A model generated the notes under the pieces. That model had not been told where the DNA came from. It worked only from the letters and a program-made list of their open reading frames with translations, and made no database searches. A stretch of DNA of 64,000 bases from an uncultured Schlesneria sp. (lineage in GTDB: Bacteria > Planctomycetota > Planctomycetia > Planctomycetales > Planctomycetaceae), in the NCBI GenBank assembly GCA_903871875.1, contig CAIQIR010000104.1, positions 1-64,000 on the forward strand. Reading direction: 5' to 3'. Made by a program: the position numbers and the translations under genes. Of the stretch, positions 1-9,668 are shown piece by piece. Position 1 is the first letter of the stretch. Each line of letters opens with the position of its first letter.

Positions 1-209
1 CGGACGTGAGCGTGGTTTCATGTCAGAAATCGCAAGGTTTTGGAGGGATCGACATCAATACCCTGCGAATCCTAACAACTGTTCTTCCGCTGACTACCCG
101 AAAACTCAGGGATCAAAGCCCTTTTTCTTGGACGACTATTTATTTGCGTCGATGTTGCCTTGAGATCGTCGCGCGACGTGCCCATCCGTCCCTCCGCAGA
201 ACAACCTTA

Positions 210-878
210 ATGATTCCCCAAGTCCGTCTCAATTCCCGGTACCGACCAAGGCCATGGGCTGAACGTGCATTCCTGATGGCAGCCCTGGGGGTTGCCGTAT
301 GGATTGTCGCGGTGGGCAGTGGCATGTTCATGGTGTCGAGCTTTGGCAATACACCGGGCCCGCTCGTGACGGCTCCCAAGGTCTGGCCGGACACATCATC
401 CCTGGCCCATGATTCCGGCCGCGCGACGATCGTGCTGTTTGCTCATGCGCGCTGTCCCTGCACGGCCGCCAGCCTCGAGCAACTGAAACAGATTCTCGCC
501 AAGACAGAAAATCCCGTCCGTTGCCACGTGGTATTTCTGATACCTCCCCAGGTCCATACCGAGTGGAAATCGACTAGCAACGTTCGCCTGGCGAAAGCGA
601 TCCCTGATGTGACAGTGAGCCTGGATCCCGGCGAGGAAACTCGTCGTTTCGCCGCGACGACATCCGGCGACGTCTTGTTCTATGACGCATCCGGCCAATT
701 GAAATTCAACGGCGGCATCACCATTTCACGAGGTCACCTGGGGGACAACAGCGGAATGCAGGCCCTGCTTCAGCTGGTGAATCGCCCGTCCGCACCGGCC
801 TTTCAATGTCCAACTTTCGGCTGCCCTTTGTTCAACGACACTTCAATCTGCCGAGAAAGTGCGTCATGCCAGAATTGA
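210..878 (+). CDS. Membrane-anchored thioredoxin-like CxC protein (RedB-like)
   Basis: The protein has 222 residues. A membrane segment spans about residues 22-44. A thioredoxin-like domain follows, with a hydrophobic strand leading into Cys82-Pro-Cys84, where a thioredoxin would carry CxxC. The C-terminal tail holds four more cysteines, including a CPTFGC stretch. The reading frame stays open back to position 6, but the first 68 codons look non-coding, so the ATG at 210 is preferred; its Shine-Dalgarno is weak. The stop overlaps the histidine kinase start (866) by 13 bases, so the two are probably co-translated. I infer an extracytoplasmic redox protein, possibly a sensor accessory to that kinase. 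The RedB-like label is from memory of similar planctomycete proteins and is tentative. Confidence 0.65.
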   Translation: MIPQVRLNSRYRPRPWAERAFLMAALGVAVWIVAVGSGMFMVSSFGNTPGPLVTAPKVWPDTSSLAHDSGRATIVLFAHARCPCTAASLEQLKQILAKTENPVRCHVVFLIPPQVHTEWKSTSNVRLAKAIPDVTVSLDPGEETRRFAATTSGDVLFYDASGQLKFNGGITISRGHLGDNSGMQALLQLVNRPSAPAFQCPTFGCPLFNDTSICRESASCQN

Positions 879-3238
879 ATTTAATACCGGTCAACACGGA
901 CGTGATCGAAGCCAGGACTGAAGAGTTGTATCTGCAGCATCGTGATTCCACGCTGCAGTGGACCGATCATTTATTTGCCAAACTGATCCTCGTCCAATGG
1001 GTGGCCTGTATCCTGGCCGCCGTCTGCATTTCGCCGTTCACCTGGATTGGCCTGCATGCGAAAGTCCATCCCCATATTCTGGGAGCGGTCTTTATTGGGG
1101 CGGCGATCGCTTCGCTTCCCTTGTTGCTCGCATGGTTTCTGCCTGGCCGCCCGGTGACTCGACATGTCATTGCCGTGGCCCAGATGTTATTCGGAGCCCT
1201 ATTGATTCATCTCACGGGCGGCCGCATCGAAACACACTTTCACGTGTTTGGTTCGCTCGCGTTTCTGGCCTTCTATCGCGATTGGAAGGTCGTGATCACC
1301 GGAACGGTGATTGTCGCTTTGGACCACTTCCTGCGCGGCATCTGGTGGCCATTGTCGGTCTTCGGCGAAGTCGACGTCAGTAACTGGCGTTGGATCGAAC
1401 ACGCCGGCTGGGTAGTGTTCATGGACATATTCCTGATTGCCGTCGTGATTCGCAGTACTCGCGAATTGCGCATGATCGCGCGACGTCAGGCCGAGACCGA
1501 AGCGATTCAGACGGCGATCGAAGCAACGGTGATTGAACGAACTCGTGAACTGGCCGCAGCGAAAGCCGTTGCCGACTCGGCCAGTTTCGCCAAAAGCGCA
1601 TTTCTCGCCAACATGAGCCATGAAATCCGTACGCCGCTCACCGCGATCCTGGGCTATTGCGATATCCTTCATGACGAAGGGATTGTCGAGCGCGCGTCAC
1701 CACATCGGATGCAAACGATTCACACAATTCGCCGTGCAGGCCATCATCTGTTGACGGTCATCAACGATGTGCTGGATCTTTCCAAGATCGAAGCCGGCAA
1801 GCTGCAGACCGAACAGATCGAAACCCCGTTGCCGCGAGTCCTTGTCGAAGTCGACAGCCTGGTACGGCCGCGTGTGTTGGGCAAGGGCGTCGAACTGAGA
1901 ACCATCCTGCAGTCCTCGTTGCCCGATCGCATTATCAGCGACCCGACGCGACTGCGACAGATCCTGCTCAATCTGGTGGGCAATGCCGCGAAATTCACCG
2001 AGAAAGGACGGATCGAAGTCCGTACACGCATCGATCGCTCCGGCAACGAAAGCAAGCTGCGTGTGGAAGTCGAAGACACCGGTTCGGGCATGACGGCCGA
2101 ACAGGCGGCGCTCCTGTTTAATCCGTTTACCCAAGCCGACGCGTCCGTCACCCGCAAGTACGGCGGCACAGGACTGGGTTTAACGATCAGCCGGCGCCTG
2201 GCCCGCATGATGGGCGGGGATGTCCGACTGGAATACTCAGAACTTGGCAAAGGTTCGCGGTTCGTGTTGGAACTGCCGCTGATCGAAATCCCGAACACCT
2301 CACTGGTCCATGATCTGGCCGCCTGTTCGCTGGAAGGACAGGGAGCCACGGTTGAGCTCGCTGTTTCGCTGTCCGGACGCATCCTGTTGGCGGAAGACGG
2401 CGAAGATAATCAACAACTGATTTCGTTCCATCTGGTCAAGGCCGGTGCCCGTGTCGAAATCGCTGAAAATGGCCGTATCGCTTTGGAGATGCTGGAATCC
2501 GCCGCTCTGAAAGGTCAGCCCTTCGACTTGCTGCTCAGCGACATGCAGATGCCTGAAATGGACGGCTATACGCTGGCCAAGACGCTCCGGGCGCGCGGTC
2601 ATCAGCTTCCCATCGTTGCGTTGACTGCCCATGCGATGGCCGAAGATCGCCAAAAGTGCCTGGATGCCGGGTGCAATGACTACGCCACCAAGCCGATTAA
2701 CAAGACCTCGCTGATTTCCACCTGTTGGCGTTGGATGGACGAATGCAGCAGCGATTCCATTCCTCCCCTGAGTCCCGAAGAACTCGCCGAGTTGATTCCT
2801 GCTCGTGCTGCCCCCAGCGTCACCGCGTCAATAGCGGATCTGGCATTGCCCGCGGGAAAGGTCACTCCCCCAACGGTGTCTGCCGAGGTGCTGGTGAGTG
2901 AATTAGCCAGCGATCCCGATATGGCTCCGCTCGTCACGAAATTCCTGCGCAACCTGGGACCGAAGGTCAACACGTTAAATGACTATGTGGCTGCGAATCG
3001 GCTGGATGAACTCGCCAAACTGGCTCATCAGCTGAAGGGAGCGGGGGGTGGCTACGGCTTCCCCACGATCAGCGACGCTGCGAGAGAAGTCGAACAGCAA
3101 GCGAAGGCCGATTCGGATCTGGAACAGATTCAAATTGCCGTTGCCGAGTTAACCGAGCTTTGCCAGCAGGCCATCGCTGGCGGTACCCCTCGCCAGGAGA
3201 GATCAGCGAATGCGTTGACTAAGGAGAATTCAAGATGA
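866..3238 (+). CDS. Hybrid histidine kinase (membrane sensor, HisKA, HATPase, receiver, HPt)
   Basis: This 790-residue inner-membrane sensor kinase opens with about six hydrophobic helices (residues 30-195) that form a membrane-embedded sensor. A HisKA domain follows with the phospho-accepting His252 in an [13 protein letters not shown] box. Next come a HATPase_c domain with the G1/G2 boxes (DTGSGM, GGTGLGL), a receiver domain with phospho-acceptor Asp559 ([10 protein letters not shown]), and a C-terminal HPt domain with His721 ([10 protein letters not shown]). A complete His-Asp-His relay is therefore on one chain and needs an external response regulator. The ATG at 866 is chosen because it starts just before the family-like N-terminus; an in-frame ATG at 806 would add 20 residues inside the upstream gene. 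The stop overlaps the next start as ATGA. Confidence 0.92.
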   Translation: MPELNLIPVNTDVIEARTEELYLQHRDSTLQWTDHLFAKLILVQWVACILAAVCISPFTWIGLHAKVHPHILGAVFIGAAIASLPLLLAWFLPGRPVTRHVIAVAQMLFGALLIHLTGGRIETHFHVFGSLAFLAFYRDWKVVITGTVIVALDHFLRGIWWPLSVFGEVDVSNWRWIEHAGWVVFMDIFLIAVVIRSTRELRMIARRQAETEAIQTAIEATVIERTRELAAAKAVADSASFAKSAFLANMSHEIRTPLTAILGYCDILHDEGIVERASPHRMQTIHTIRRAGHHLLTVINDVLDLSKIEAGKLQTEQIETPLPRVLVEVDSLVRPRVLGKGVELRTILQSSLPDRIISDPTRLRQILLNLVGNAAKFTEKGRIEVRTRIDRSGNESKLRVEVEDTGSGMTAEQAALLFNPFTQADASVTRKYGGTGLGLTISRRLARMMGGDVRLEYSELGKGSRFVLELPLIEIPNTSLVHDLAACSLEGQGATVELAVSLSGRILLAEDGEDNQQLISFHLVKAGARVEIAENGRIALEMLESAALKGQPFDLLLSDMQMPEMDGYTLAKTLRARGHQLPIVALTAHAMAEDRQKCLDAGCNDYATKPINKTSLISTCWRWMDECSSDSIPPLSPEELAELIPARAAPSVTASIADLALPAGKVTPPTVSAEVLVSELASDPDMAPLVTKFLRNLGPKVNTLNDYVAANRLDELAKLAHQLKGAGGGYGFPTISDAAREVEQQAKADSDLEQIQIAVAELTELCQQAIAGGTPRQERSANALTKENSR

Positions 3239-5031
3239 TCTCGCCAATTCAGGATAACCCCTATGACCGGGTCTTGTTGATCGACGACGATTCTGACATC
3301 CACGAACTGGTGACGGGAATGTTGTCTTCGCAAAAGATCGAACTGGTCTCGGTCTTCGACGGTGCTCAGGCGATCGACGTGGCACGACGCGAGCTGCCGA
3401 ACCTGATTTTGCTGGACTACGAAATGCCCGATGCTAACGGGCTGGAAGTTTTGAGCCGGCTTCGATCGGGTGGCGTCCCGGAAGCGATTCCCGTGGTGTT
3501 CATTACGGGCAATGACAGCCACAAAATCCTGACCGCTTGTTTCCAGGCCGGCGCGGCTGATTACATCCGTAAGCCCTTCTGCGCCTCAGAACTTCGCGCA
3601 CGCGTCAATTCGGTTTTGGACCGCAAACGCATGATGGGGCAGCTTGAACAACTTGCCCTTCACGATCCGCTCACACGGCTCTGTAATCGCACGGCCATCC
3701 GCGTGCGAATCCAGAAGGCCATCGACCGAGCTCAAAGCTACAACTACGCGCTATTGTTTTTGGATTTTGATCGATTCAAGCTGGTCAATGACAGTCTCGG
3801 CCACGACATCGGCGATCAACTGCTTAAGCAATTCGCCGATCGCTTGTGCAGCGCGCTGCGCCGGAAAGACACCGTGGGTTACCTTTCGGATCAGTCGACC
3901 GCCGCTCGCCTGGGCGGGGACGAGTTCGTGGTCCTGCTGGAAGATCTTCACGATTCCAAAGACGCGTTGCTGATTGCAGACCGCTTGCTGAATGTACTCG
4001 AAGACCCCTATTGTCTGGCGGGGCACCGGGTCTGCTGCACAGCCAGCATCGGCGTGGTGAACAGCTTCCGCGGCTATACGACACCTGACGAAGTCTTGCG
4101 CGATGCCGACATCGCGATGTATGAGGCCAAGTCGGCTGGCAAGGGTCGCTACGTCTTGTTCGATCAGGCCATGCACACTTACGCGGAAGAACGGCTTAGG
4201 ATCGAGAACGACCTGCGTAGTGCAATCGCCAGCGAAGAATTATTTCTGGTCTATCAACCGATTGTTTCTCTGGAAACGGGACACATTGACGGCTTCGAGG
4301 CATTGGTTCGCTGGAAGCACCCAGAACGAGGCCTGATCATGCCTGCGGTGTTTCTGCCGACGGCCGAGGAGTCGGGACTGATCGTTCCCATCGGTACGTG
4401 GGTACTCGACCGGGCCTGCCGGGATTTTGCCCGCTGGCAACGTGACCTGGGAGCGGCGGCGCCTTCGAAGATTCACGTCAACGTCTCGCGAAAGCAATTG
4501 CTGCGCGATCTTGTGGAAAAGGTTCGACAGGCCCTGCAGAAACATGCGGTCGCCCCCGAGTGCCTGCACTTGGAAGTCACCGAAAGCGAGATCATGCAAA
4601 ACCCAGAAGTGGCCAAGGCGACGTTAGGCGAGCTTCGGAAGTTGGGGGTCCGGGTCGATATGGACGACTTTGGAACAGGGCATTCTTCGCTGGCCTGCCT
4701 GCAAGAATTGCCCATTGATGTTTTGAAGATCGACCGTTCTTTCGTCGCCAATATGGAACGCTCCCGCAGTTTTGCCGCATTGGTCCACGCCGTGACGACC
4801 TTGGGACAGAACCTGGGTATGACCGTCGTGGCCGAGGGAATCGAAACGGCCGAACAACTGGCGATGCTGCAATTCATGGAATGCGAGTTTGGTCAGGGCT
4901 ATTTCTTCTCCAAGCCGATGCCGGTGGATGAGGTCGATACCTATTTGCGCCGAATGTCGATGACTGCCTGGAGTGCGCTTGAGGCCTGTCCGGTGCCGGA
5001 ATTTGCGGGTATGTCCGTCGCAATGAACTGA
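3235..5031 (+). CDS. Receiver-GGDEF-EAL response regulator (c-di-GMP turnover)
   Basis: This is a 598-residue cytoplasmic protein. The N-terminal receiver domain (residues 10-130) has its phospho-acceptor at Asp61 and the conserved KP pair near residue 110. The diguanylate cyclase domain has an intact GGDEF at 227-231, and the phosphodiesterase domain has an intact EAL at 355-357 plus DDFGTG and the AEGIE signature. Both catalytic motifs are complete, so it may both make and break c-di-GMP. No RxxD inhibitory site is evident just before GGDEF. The start overlaps the hybrid kinase stop by 4 bases. The kinase has a terminal HPt, so this receiver is the obvious phosphorelay target. Confidence 0.93.
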   Translation: MISPIQDNPYDRVLLIDDDSDIHELVTGMLSSQKIELVSVFDGAQAIDVARRELPNLILLDYEMPDANGLEVLSRLRSGGVPEAIPVVFITGNDSHKILTACFQAGAADYIRKPFCASELRARVNSVLDRKRMMGQLEQLALHDPLTRLCNRTAIRVRIQKAIDRAQSYNYALLFLDFDRFKLVNDSLGHDIGDQLLKQFADRLCSALRRKDTVGYLSDQSTAARLGGDEFVVLLEDLHDSKDALLIADRLLNVLEDPYCLAGHRVCCTASIGVVNSFRGYTTPDEVLRDADIAMYEAKSAGKGRYVLFDQAMHTYAEERLRIENDLRSAIASEELFLVYQPIVSLETGHIDGFEALVRWKHPERGLIMPAVFLPTAEESGLIVPIGTWVLDRACRDFARWQRDLGAAAPSKIHVNVSRKQLLRDLVEKVRQALQKHAVAPECLHLEVTESEIMQNPEVAKATLGELRKLGVRVDMDDFGTGHSSLACLQELPIDVLKIDRSFVANMERSRSFAALVHAVTTLGQNLGMTVVAEGIETAEQLAMLQFMECEFGQGYFFSKPMPVDEVDTYLRRMSMTAWSALEACPVPEFAGMSVAMN

Positions 5032-5055
5032 TGCATTACAGAGAAGGCTGAAATC

Positions 5056-5976
5056 ATGACCTGTGCCACCACTGCACCGGATGCACCTGTCGAAGGATCG
5101 ACCGCGAACCGAATCGTCGAATCGACGATCCAACGGAGTAGTCAGATCGCGACATTGCCAGTCGTGGCCCTGCAGATTATCCGCCTTGTGGAAAATCCCG
5201 ATTCGACGATCGAGGATTTGAACCGTCTGATCGTTAACGATCCCGTATTGGGCGTCCGAATCCTCAAACTGGTCAATTCGGCCTATTACGGCATGAGCGG
5301 GCGAGTCAAGTCGATCAAGCACGCCATTCTGTTGCTGGGTTTGAACGCGATCAAAAATGTGGCGATCGCAGCCAGTCTAGCTAAGCTGATTCGTGGTGGG
5401 CATATCAACGATGACTTCGATGCGGGCGACTTGTGGACGCATTCGGTCGCGGTGGCCACCGCAGCAAAATTACTGGCCCAGAAAACGCAATTCGTGTTGG
5501 GTGACGAGGCCTTTTTGGCGGGGCTGATTCACGACATGGGCATTTTGATCGAAATGCAGACATCGGGTCCGAACTTCGGCCAAATGGTTCAAAAGCTGGC
5601 CGTCGATGAAACCCTGACCTTCCGCAAGGCCGAGGAAGAATTCCTGGGAGCTTCTCACGAAATGATCGGAGCCGGGCTATGTCGGGCCTGGAAGTTTCCC
5701 CCCAGCCTACAATTCGTCACCGGCTATCATCATCGTCCTTGGGAAGTGGCCGAAGCGCATCGCCCGTTGACAACACTCGTGTATATTGCCGATGTTTTGG
5801 CGGCCAGAAATGGTTTGGGCTACACACGAACCGTCGAAACCGATGTGATCGACCCGCTGCTGCTCGGCGAGGTTCATCTGACGGAAGCAGACCTCGAACT
5901 GATCGTCCGGGAATTGCCCGACGCGATGCAGGAATCGCAGGACATTCTGTCTGACGGACACGAGATCGACCGTTGA
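5056..5976 (+). CDS. HDOD domain protein
   Basis: This is a 306-residue soluble protein. An HDOD domain covers roughly residues 25-225: it opens with a leucine-rich region containing IATLPV, continues with NDPVLGVRILKLVNSAYYG, and has a degenerate HD region around GLIHDMG. HDOD proteins usually act as scaffolds in signalling outputs and are generally not phosphodiesterases. The gene starts 24 bases after the GGDEF-EAL gene, with an AGAAGG-like ribosome site (5041-5046), so it is the last member of the signalling operon. No further domain follows; the last 70 residues are helical and unassigned. Confidence 0.88.
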   Translation: MTCATTAPDAPVEGSTANRIVESTIQRSSQIATLPVVALQIIRLVENPDSTIEDLNRLIVNDPVLGVRILKLVNSAYYGMSGRVKSIKHAILLLGLNAIKNVAIAASLAKLIRGGHINDDFDAGDLWTHSVAVATAAKLLAQKTQFVLGDEAFLAGLIHDMGILIEMQTSGPNFGQMVQKLAVDETLTFRKAEEEFLGASHEMIGAGLCRAWKFPPSLQFVTGYHHRPWEVAEAHRPLTTLVYIADVLAARNGLGYTRTVETDVIDPLLLGEVHLTEADLELIVRELPDAMQESQDILSDGHEIDR

Positions 5977-6120
5977 TTCCCCTCGAAATCAGGCCGAGTT
6001 AATACGGTCTTTGCTGTCGATCCGATTTTGCGGGCGAGGGATCCGATGATCGACTGGAGGCTCGGTTTGAACTTGCCCGAAATCGCAGAACATTCTTGCG
6101 TTCACTTCAGTGAGTGATAT

Positions 6121-6276
6121 AGTGGCCGAGGGCACGGAGGCGGTTGGATAGAGTCACGCCTTCTCCCTGCCATCGGGTCACTGGATAGCAAATTACTCGG
6201 CCGGACCGAGCGTTTTGTTAGAGAGTCAGCCGACGTGGTTGAAGGTCTTCGGACGTTCCACCACGTCGGCTTTTTT
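6121..6276 (+). ncRNA. Candidate small RNA ending at an intrinsic terminator
   Basis: A GATATA box at 6116-6121 could act as a -10 element, though the -35 is poor. Downstream is an imperfect stem: GGCA/TGCC, GGA/TCC and GGCG/CGCC pairs between 6131 and 6171. Then come a CTCGG/CCGAG hairpin followed by GCGTTTTG (6198-6217) and the terminator at 6228-6276. The arrangement suits a transcript of about 150 nt. It could instead be the 3' untranslated region of the HDOD operon. No known RNA family was recognised. Confidence 0.3.
6228..6276 (+). terminator. Rho-independent terminator
   Basis: A perfect 12-base inverted repeat, AGCCGACGTGGT (6228-6239) and ACCACGTCGGCT (6260-6271), encloses a 20-base loop. 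Together with the last T of the right arm it is followed by six T residues (6271-6276). It would stop rightward transcription before the DUF1571 gene. Confidence 0.85.
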
Positions 6277-6434
6277 CGTTGGAAGATCGCCTCAACGTCA
6301 ACCGCCTTCGAATACTCACGAGCAGGATCACAAGCTCCAGAATAAGACTTCCCCTCGAATCGGCACGGTATTTGATACGCCTTATACAGGTGATGAATCA
6401 GCAGTGATAGACGGTTGAGCTGGGAGACGATTCA

Positions 6435-7394
6435 ATGAGATTCACGGGACTGCCTGCAGCAGGAATGATGGTCGGCATTGCCTTTGGCTTCTGGGGACTT
6501 TGGCCCCAATTGGGGCCCGCAATTCCCGCAGACCCCAGCCCCATGGAAGTGGTCGCTCAGAAACCGGTGATTCCCAACAGCCCCTTGGATCGTTCTCTCG
6601 ATGACGGTCCAACATCAGCCCTAATCGACGTCTCGAACACCAATACCAATCACCCTCAACAAGGGACAAACTTATTCAGTGCCGAGGCGGCGTTACGCGA
6701 CAAAGTCTTACGACTGACGCGCGGGCAAGATTTTCTGCGGGGCGTCACGGATTATTGCGGGAAGCTGCAAAAACAAGAAGTTGTCAAAGGCGAACTACTG
6801 GATGAACAAACGATCGTCATCAAGTGCCGCCACAATCCCTTCAGCGTCTATCTGGTCTGGCTGACCGGTGATGCCGGACGTGAAGTGCTTTATCTTGAGG
6901 GACAAAACAACGGGAAGATGATCGCCCACGATGGCGGTTGGAAAGCCCGAATTCCGGCGTTGACGATCTCCACCGAAGGCATGCTCGCCATGCGCGATGC
7001 CCGTTATCCCGTGACCACGGCCGGCCTGCTGGGGCTGATCGAGATCATGCTCGGCATCCATCAAGAGGATCTGAACTGGTCGAAGTTTTCCACTTGCGAG
7101 ATCGAGAGCAATCATTCCTTTGATGGTCGCCCCTGTGACCAGTACACGACCCGATACAAATCGGCACAGGACTCGCCCGTTTATCGCAAATCGATCACAC
7201 TAATCGATCTGGAATGGAACGTCCCACTCCATTCACGACATTTCGAATGGCCCAAGGCCGGGACCGTTTTGAATGAGAAGGAACTGGACGAGGCGACCTT
7301 GATTGAATCGTATTCGTTCACGGAAATTCGATTTCGCTGCAACCTGACCGATCGCGATTTCGATCGCGCGAACCCCGAATACCGCTTCCGCTGA
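6435..7394 (+). CDS. DUF1571 family exported protein
   Basis: This is a 319-residue protein with an N-terminal hydrophobic segment (about residues 5-30) that could be a signal peptide or anchor, followed by a low-complexity linker to about residue 85. The remainder matches what I recall of DUF1571, a planctomycete family of unknown function: a QDFLRGVTDYCGKLQKQE opening, a basic-hydrophobic PFSVYLVWL stretch and a GREVLYLEGQNNGKM segment. The fold is probably mostly beta and extracytoplasmic. A GGGAGA ribosome site lies about 6 bases before the ATG. It is transcribed alone after the terminator at 6276. Confidence 0.75.
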   Translation: MRFTGLPAAGMMVGIAFGFWGLWPQLGPAIPADPSPMEVVAQKPVIPNSPLDRSLDDGPTSALIDVSNTNTNHPQQGTNLFSAEAALRDKVLRLTRGQDFLRGVTDYCGKLQKQEVVKGELLDEQTIVIKCRHNPFSVYLVWLTGDAGREVLYLEGQNNGKMIAHDGGWKARIPALTISTEGMLAMRDARYPVTTAGLLGLIEIMLGIHQEDLNWSKFSTCEIESNHSFDGRPCDQYTTRYKSAQDSPVYRKSITLIDLEWNVPLHSRHFEWPKAGTVLNEKELDEATLIESYSFTEIRFRCNLTDRDFDRANPEYRFR

Positions 7395-7431
7395 CGGTCG
7401 CCTCGTTCAGAAACTCAGTCGCCGAACCGGC

Positions 7432-8823
7432 CTACTTCTTGGGACGTTCCCAAGTTTCTCCACGCTGATAGCGTTTGGCTCGATCGATCACCACCGGATC
7501 CTTTGACGTCTCAATCACTTTGTCGAGTGCTTTGTCGAACTCGGCCTTATTCGGATCACGCACTTCCCGATGATGCGCGATCTCCACAATGGTTTCACAA
7601 GCCCCCTGCGCGAACTGAGGTTGATCAACGAACGGCAGCAGGAAGCGAAGTGACTCGACGTCATACGCAGTTCGGGTTCGGTTGATGACCAGCGATTGCT
7701 CTTCCGTCGTCTGAGCGACTTTCATTGCTTCTTTCATTCGGTCCAGGCGTTGCTTGTCCGAACGACCATCGCGAGCCGCCGCAATCTTGACGTACGCCTG
7801 AAATGCGAGATGCCGTTCGGCCGCATCCGTCGCCCGACTGATCAGCTCCAGTAGTTGATCGGCCACGCTGGCATCGGGCCATTTACTCAGGGCGTCGATG
7901 GCCAGTTTGCGCCGCGCGGCATCGTCCCCCGCAGCAATGTCGGCCACGAAACTAATTAGCTTCTTGCCGCCAACGCGTCCCACAAGCGAGAGCAATTCGT
8001 CACGATCGGCCACCGGAACCGTATTCAAGGCGTCAATCAACACGGAACCACGTTTGTCTTCGTTACCGATCCGGCTGCAAATCGCGGCCACATCCTTTTC
8101 AGCATTGTCTCTTTCATTGCCTTTGGCAGACTTAAGGACTCCCGCCAGCATCCCCGCGATTTGCTCGGGATGGCCGAGCTGACCAAGAGCGGACAAGGCC
8201 GCGGCACGAACTTGAGCATTGTCATCGGTCACCGCGGCGAGGAATGCAGGCAACTCGTCACTGGCGCGCCGTATGGTCAGAACTTCGAGCAGTGCCGTTT
8301 TCACCGCCGGCGCTGCCGATTTCGATTCCGCCACGAGCTTCTTGTTAACCGTATCACCTTTGGTCTGAACTAGACTTTGCTGCGCCGCGGCTCGCTCGAC
8401 CGCCGACGCGGAGGAGAGTGCTTTGATCAGCAGCGGCAGATCCGCAGTTCCACCGAGACTGCCGAGAGCAGCCAGCGCCGCCGCCCGCACCTGTTCATCT
8501 CTTCCCACCGTCACCAGTTCGACCACGGCAGGACGTGCCGCAGCATCGCCACGGTCGGCCAAGGCACTGAGTAGTGCCGCTTGTCCGGCTGAGTCGAGTT
8601 TTGGCAACTGGGCCACAAACAGCTTCGTAGCAGGGACACCCTTGACTGATGTCCGCACCTGCTCCAGTCCTGCGGCACGGAATTCTCGATCGGAATTGCC
8701 GATCAACTGGACAATCATCTGCAGAAATTCGTCCGACGGGTGATCAGCCGCTCGAGAAATTGTCGGCGGCAGAACAAACCAAACACTCAACACAATCAGA
8801 CACTGCCACATTCGCGGCGCCAT
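7432..8823 (-). CDS. Secreted HEAT-repeat protein
   Basis: The protein has 463 residues, with a signal peptide at residues 1-25 ending near SRAAD. The mature part is a run of about 40-residue helical repeats rich in Ala and Leu with the HEAT pattern (for example VRAAALAALGSLGG and VRAAALSALGQLGH), and a last section of helices to the C-terminus. Such solenoids act as protein-interaction scaffolds; no catalytic motif is visible. It is the last gene of a three-gene set, 53 bases after the next HEAT gene, with the Gfo/Idh/MocA oxidoreductase first. Confidence 0.85.
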   Translation of the reverse strand: MAPRMWQCLIVLSVWFVLPPTISRAADHPSDEFLQMIVQLIGNSDREFRAAGLEQVRTSVKGVPATKLFVAQLPKLDSAGQAALLSALADRGDAAARPAVVELVTVGRDEQVRAAALAALGSLGGTADLPLLIKALSSASAVERAAAQQSLVQTKGDTVNKKLVAESKSAAPAVKTALLEVLTIRRASDELPAFLAAVTDDNAQVRAAALSALGQLGHPEQIAGMLAGVLKSAKGNERDNAEKDVAAICSRIGNEDKRGSVLIDALNTVPVADRDELLSLVGRVGGKKLISFVADIAAGDDAARRKLAIDALSKWPDASVADQLLELISRATDAAERHLAFQAYVKIAAARDGRSDKQRLDRMKEAMKVAQTTEEQSLVINRTRTAYDVESLRFLLPFVDQPQFAQGACETIVEIAHHREVRDPNKAEFDKALDKVIETSKDPVVIDRAKRYQRGETWERPKK

Positions 8824-8876
8824 GCTGCGATCTCCCAGAAAATGAATAATCCCGTTGTCGTTGTCTCTCAGGAAAC

Positions 8877-9581
8877 TCAGGCCTGCTTACTACCGCAGGA
8901 CAAGAGCCCGCGCGTCGCGGCCAGCCGGACCAACCGCGGATGACTGTCGGCGGCAAGCGTCTTATAGATCGCGCTGGCCGCCGCTCGCTGATCACTGACC
9001 AACATCGCTTCAGCACAGCTGAGCAATCCATCAATGATGGCCTGCGGATTGATCGGTGATGTGCGCATGGCCGCGGTCAACGCCTGAGCCGATTCCGCAT
9101 TGCCAATCGTGCCCAGTGCGAGTGCGGCAGACCGGGCGATGGCGGGATCGCGATCACCAATCAGGCCACCAAGAGTCGCAACGGCGGCCGAATCGCGACG
9201 GGCACCCAAAGAGCTGATGATACCGACTTTCAGACTTCCGTCGACATGGGACAGCGCCTCGCGCAAGGCTTGTGCCGCTTCCGCTACGGGAATTCGCTCA
9301 AGAGCAAATCGAGCCAAGTGTGAATTCTCTTTTTTGACCAACAGTCCTGCCAACGCAGGGACGGAGGCGACCGTACCGACCATCGCCAGCTTGCGACAGA
9401 CATAGTCCTGGGCATCGCGAGTCAGTTCACCATTCAATGCCGAGATCAGTCGATTTTCTAATTCCTCACGGGTTTCGGGATTCGCGTGTCCCGCGATCGC
9501 CGCGTCTTCAATCGCAGCCAATTCGGCCAGATCGCTACCCCAATCGAATTTCTTCAGGGCTTCAAATGCGGTATCCAACAT
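8877..9581 (-). CDS. Cytoplasmic HEAT-repeat protein
   Basis: This is a 234-residue protein with no signal peptide. It starts at the ATG at 9581, where GAGGAA lies 9 bases upstream; the frame stays open for 28 more codons, but those look non-coding. HEAT/PBS-lyase-like repeats fill residues 60-200, for example SLGARRDSAAVATLGGLIGDRDPAIARSAA. No lyase active site can be claimed. It sits between the oxidoreductase gene (87 bases upstream) and the secreted HEAT gene, suggesting a shared process with one partner inside and one outside the membrane. Confidence 0.82.
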   Translation of the reverse strand: MLDTAFEALKKFDWGSDLAELAAIEDAAIAGHANPETREELENRLISALNGELTRDAQDYVCRKLAMVGTVASVPALAGLLVKKENSHLARFALERIPVAEAAQALREALSHVDGSLKVGIISSLGARRDSAAVATLGGLIGDRDPAIARSAALALGTIGNAESAQALTAAMRTSPINPQAIIDGLLSCAEAMLVSDQRAAASAIYKTLAADSHPRLVRLAATRGLLSCGSKQA

Positions 9582-9668
9582 CTTTGAATTTCCTCGTTCG
9601 AGAGCATGTAATGTAGAGAAGCGGGGCATTCGAGATTGAGTGGGGCCACGGTGGCAGCCCGTCATTCA

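Larger units (their letters stand above)
5977..6434. other. 458-base gap with structured DNA and a terminator
   Basis: I see no credible coding region here. The gap holds a weak promoter-like stretch near 6096-6121, an imperfect stem at 6131-6171, a short hairpin at 6198-6211 and a strong rho-independent terminator at 6228-6276. The distance between the HDOD stop (5976) and the terminator is long for a simple 3' end. Confidence 0.6.

Noticed and set aside
6-209. Upstream extension of the CxC protein to position 6
   Set aside because: The added residues are Arg/Thr-rich with no family similarity, while the ATG at 210 leads directly into a membrane segment.
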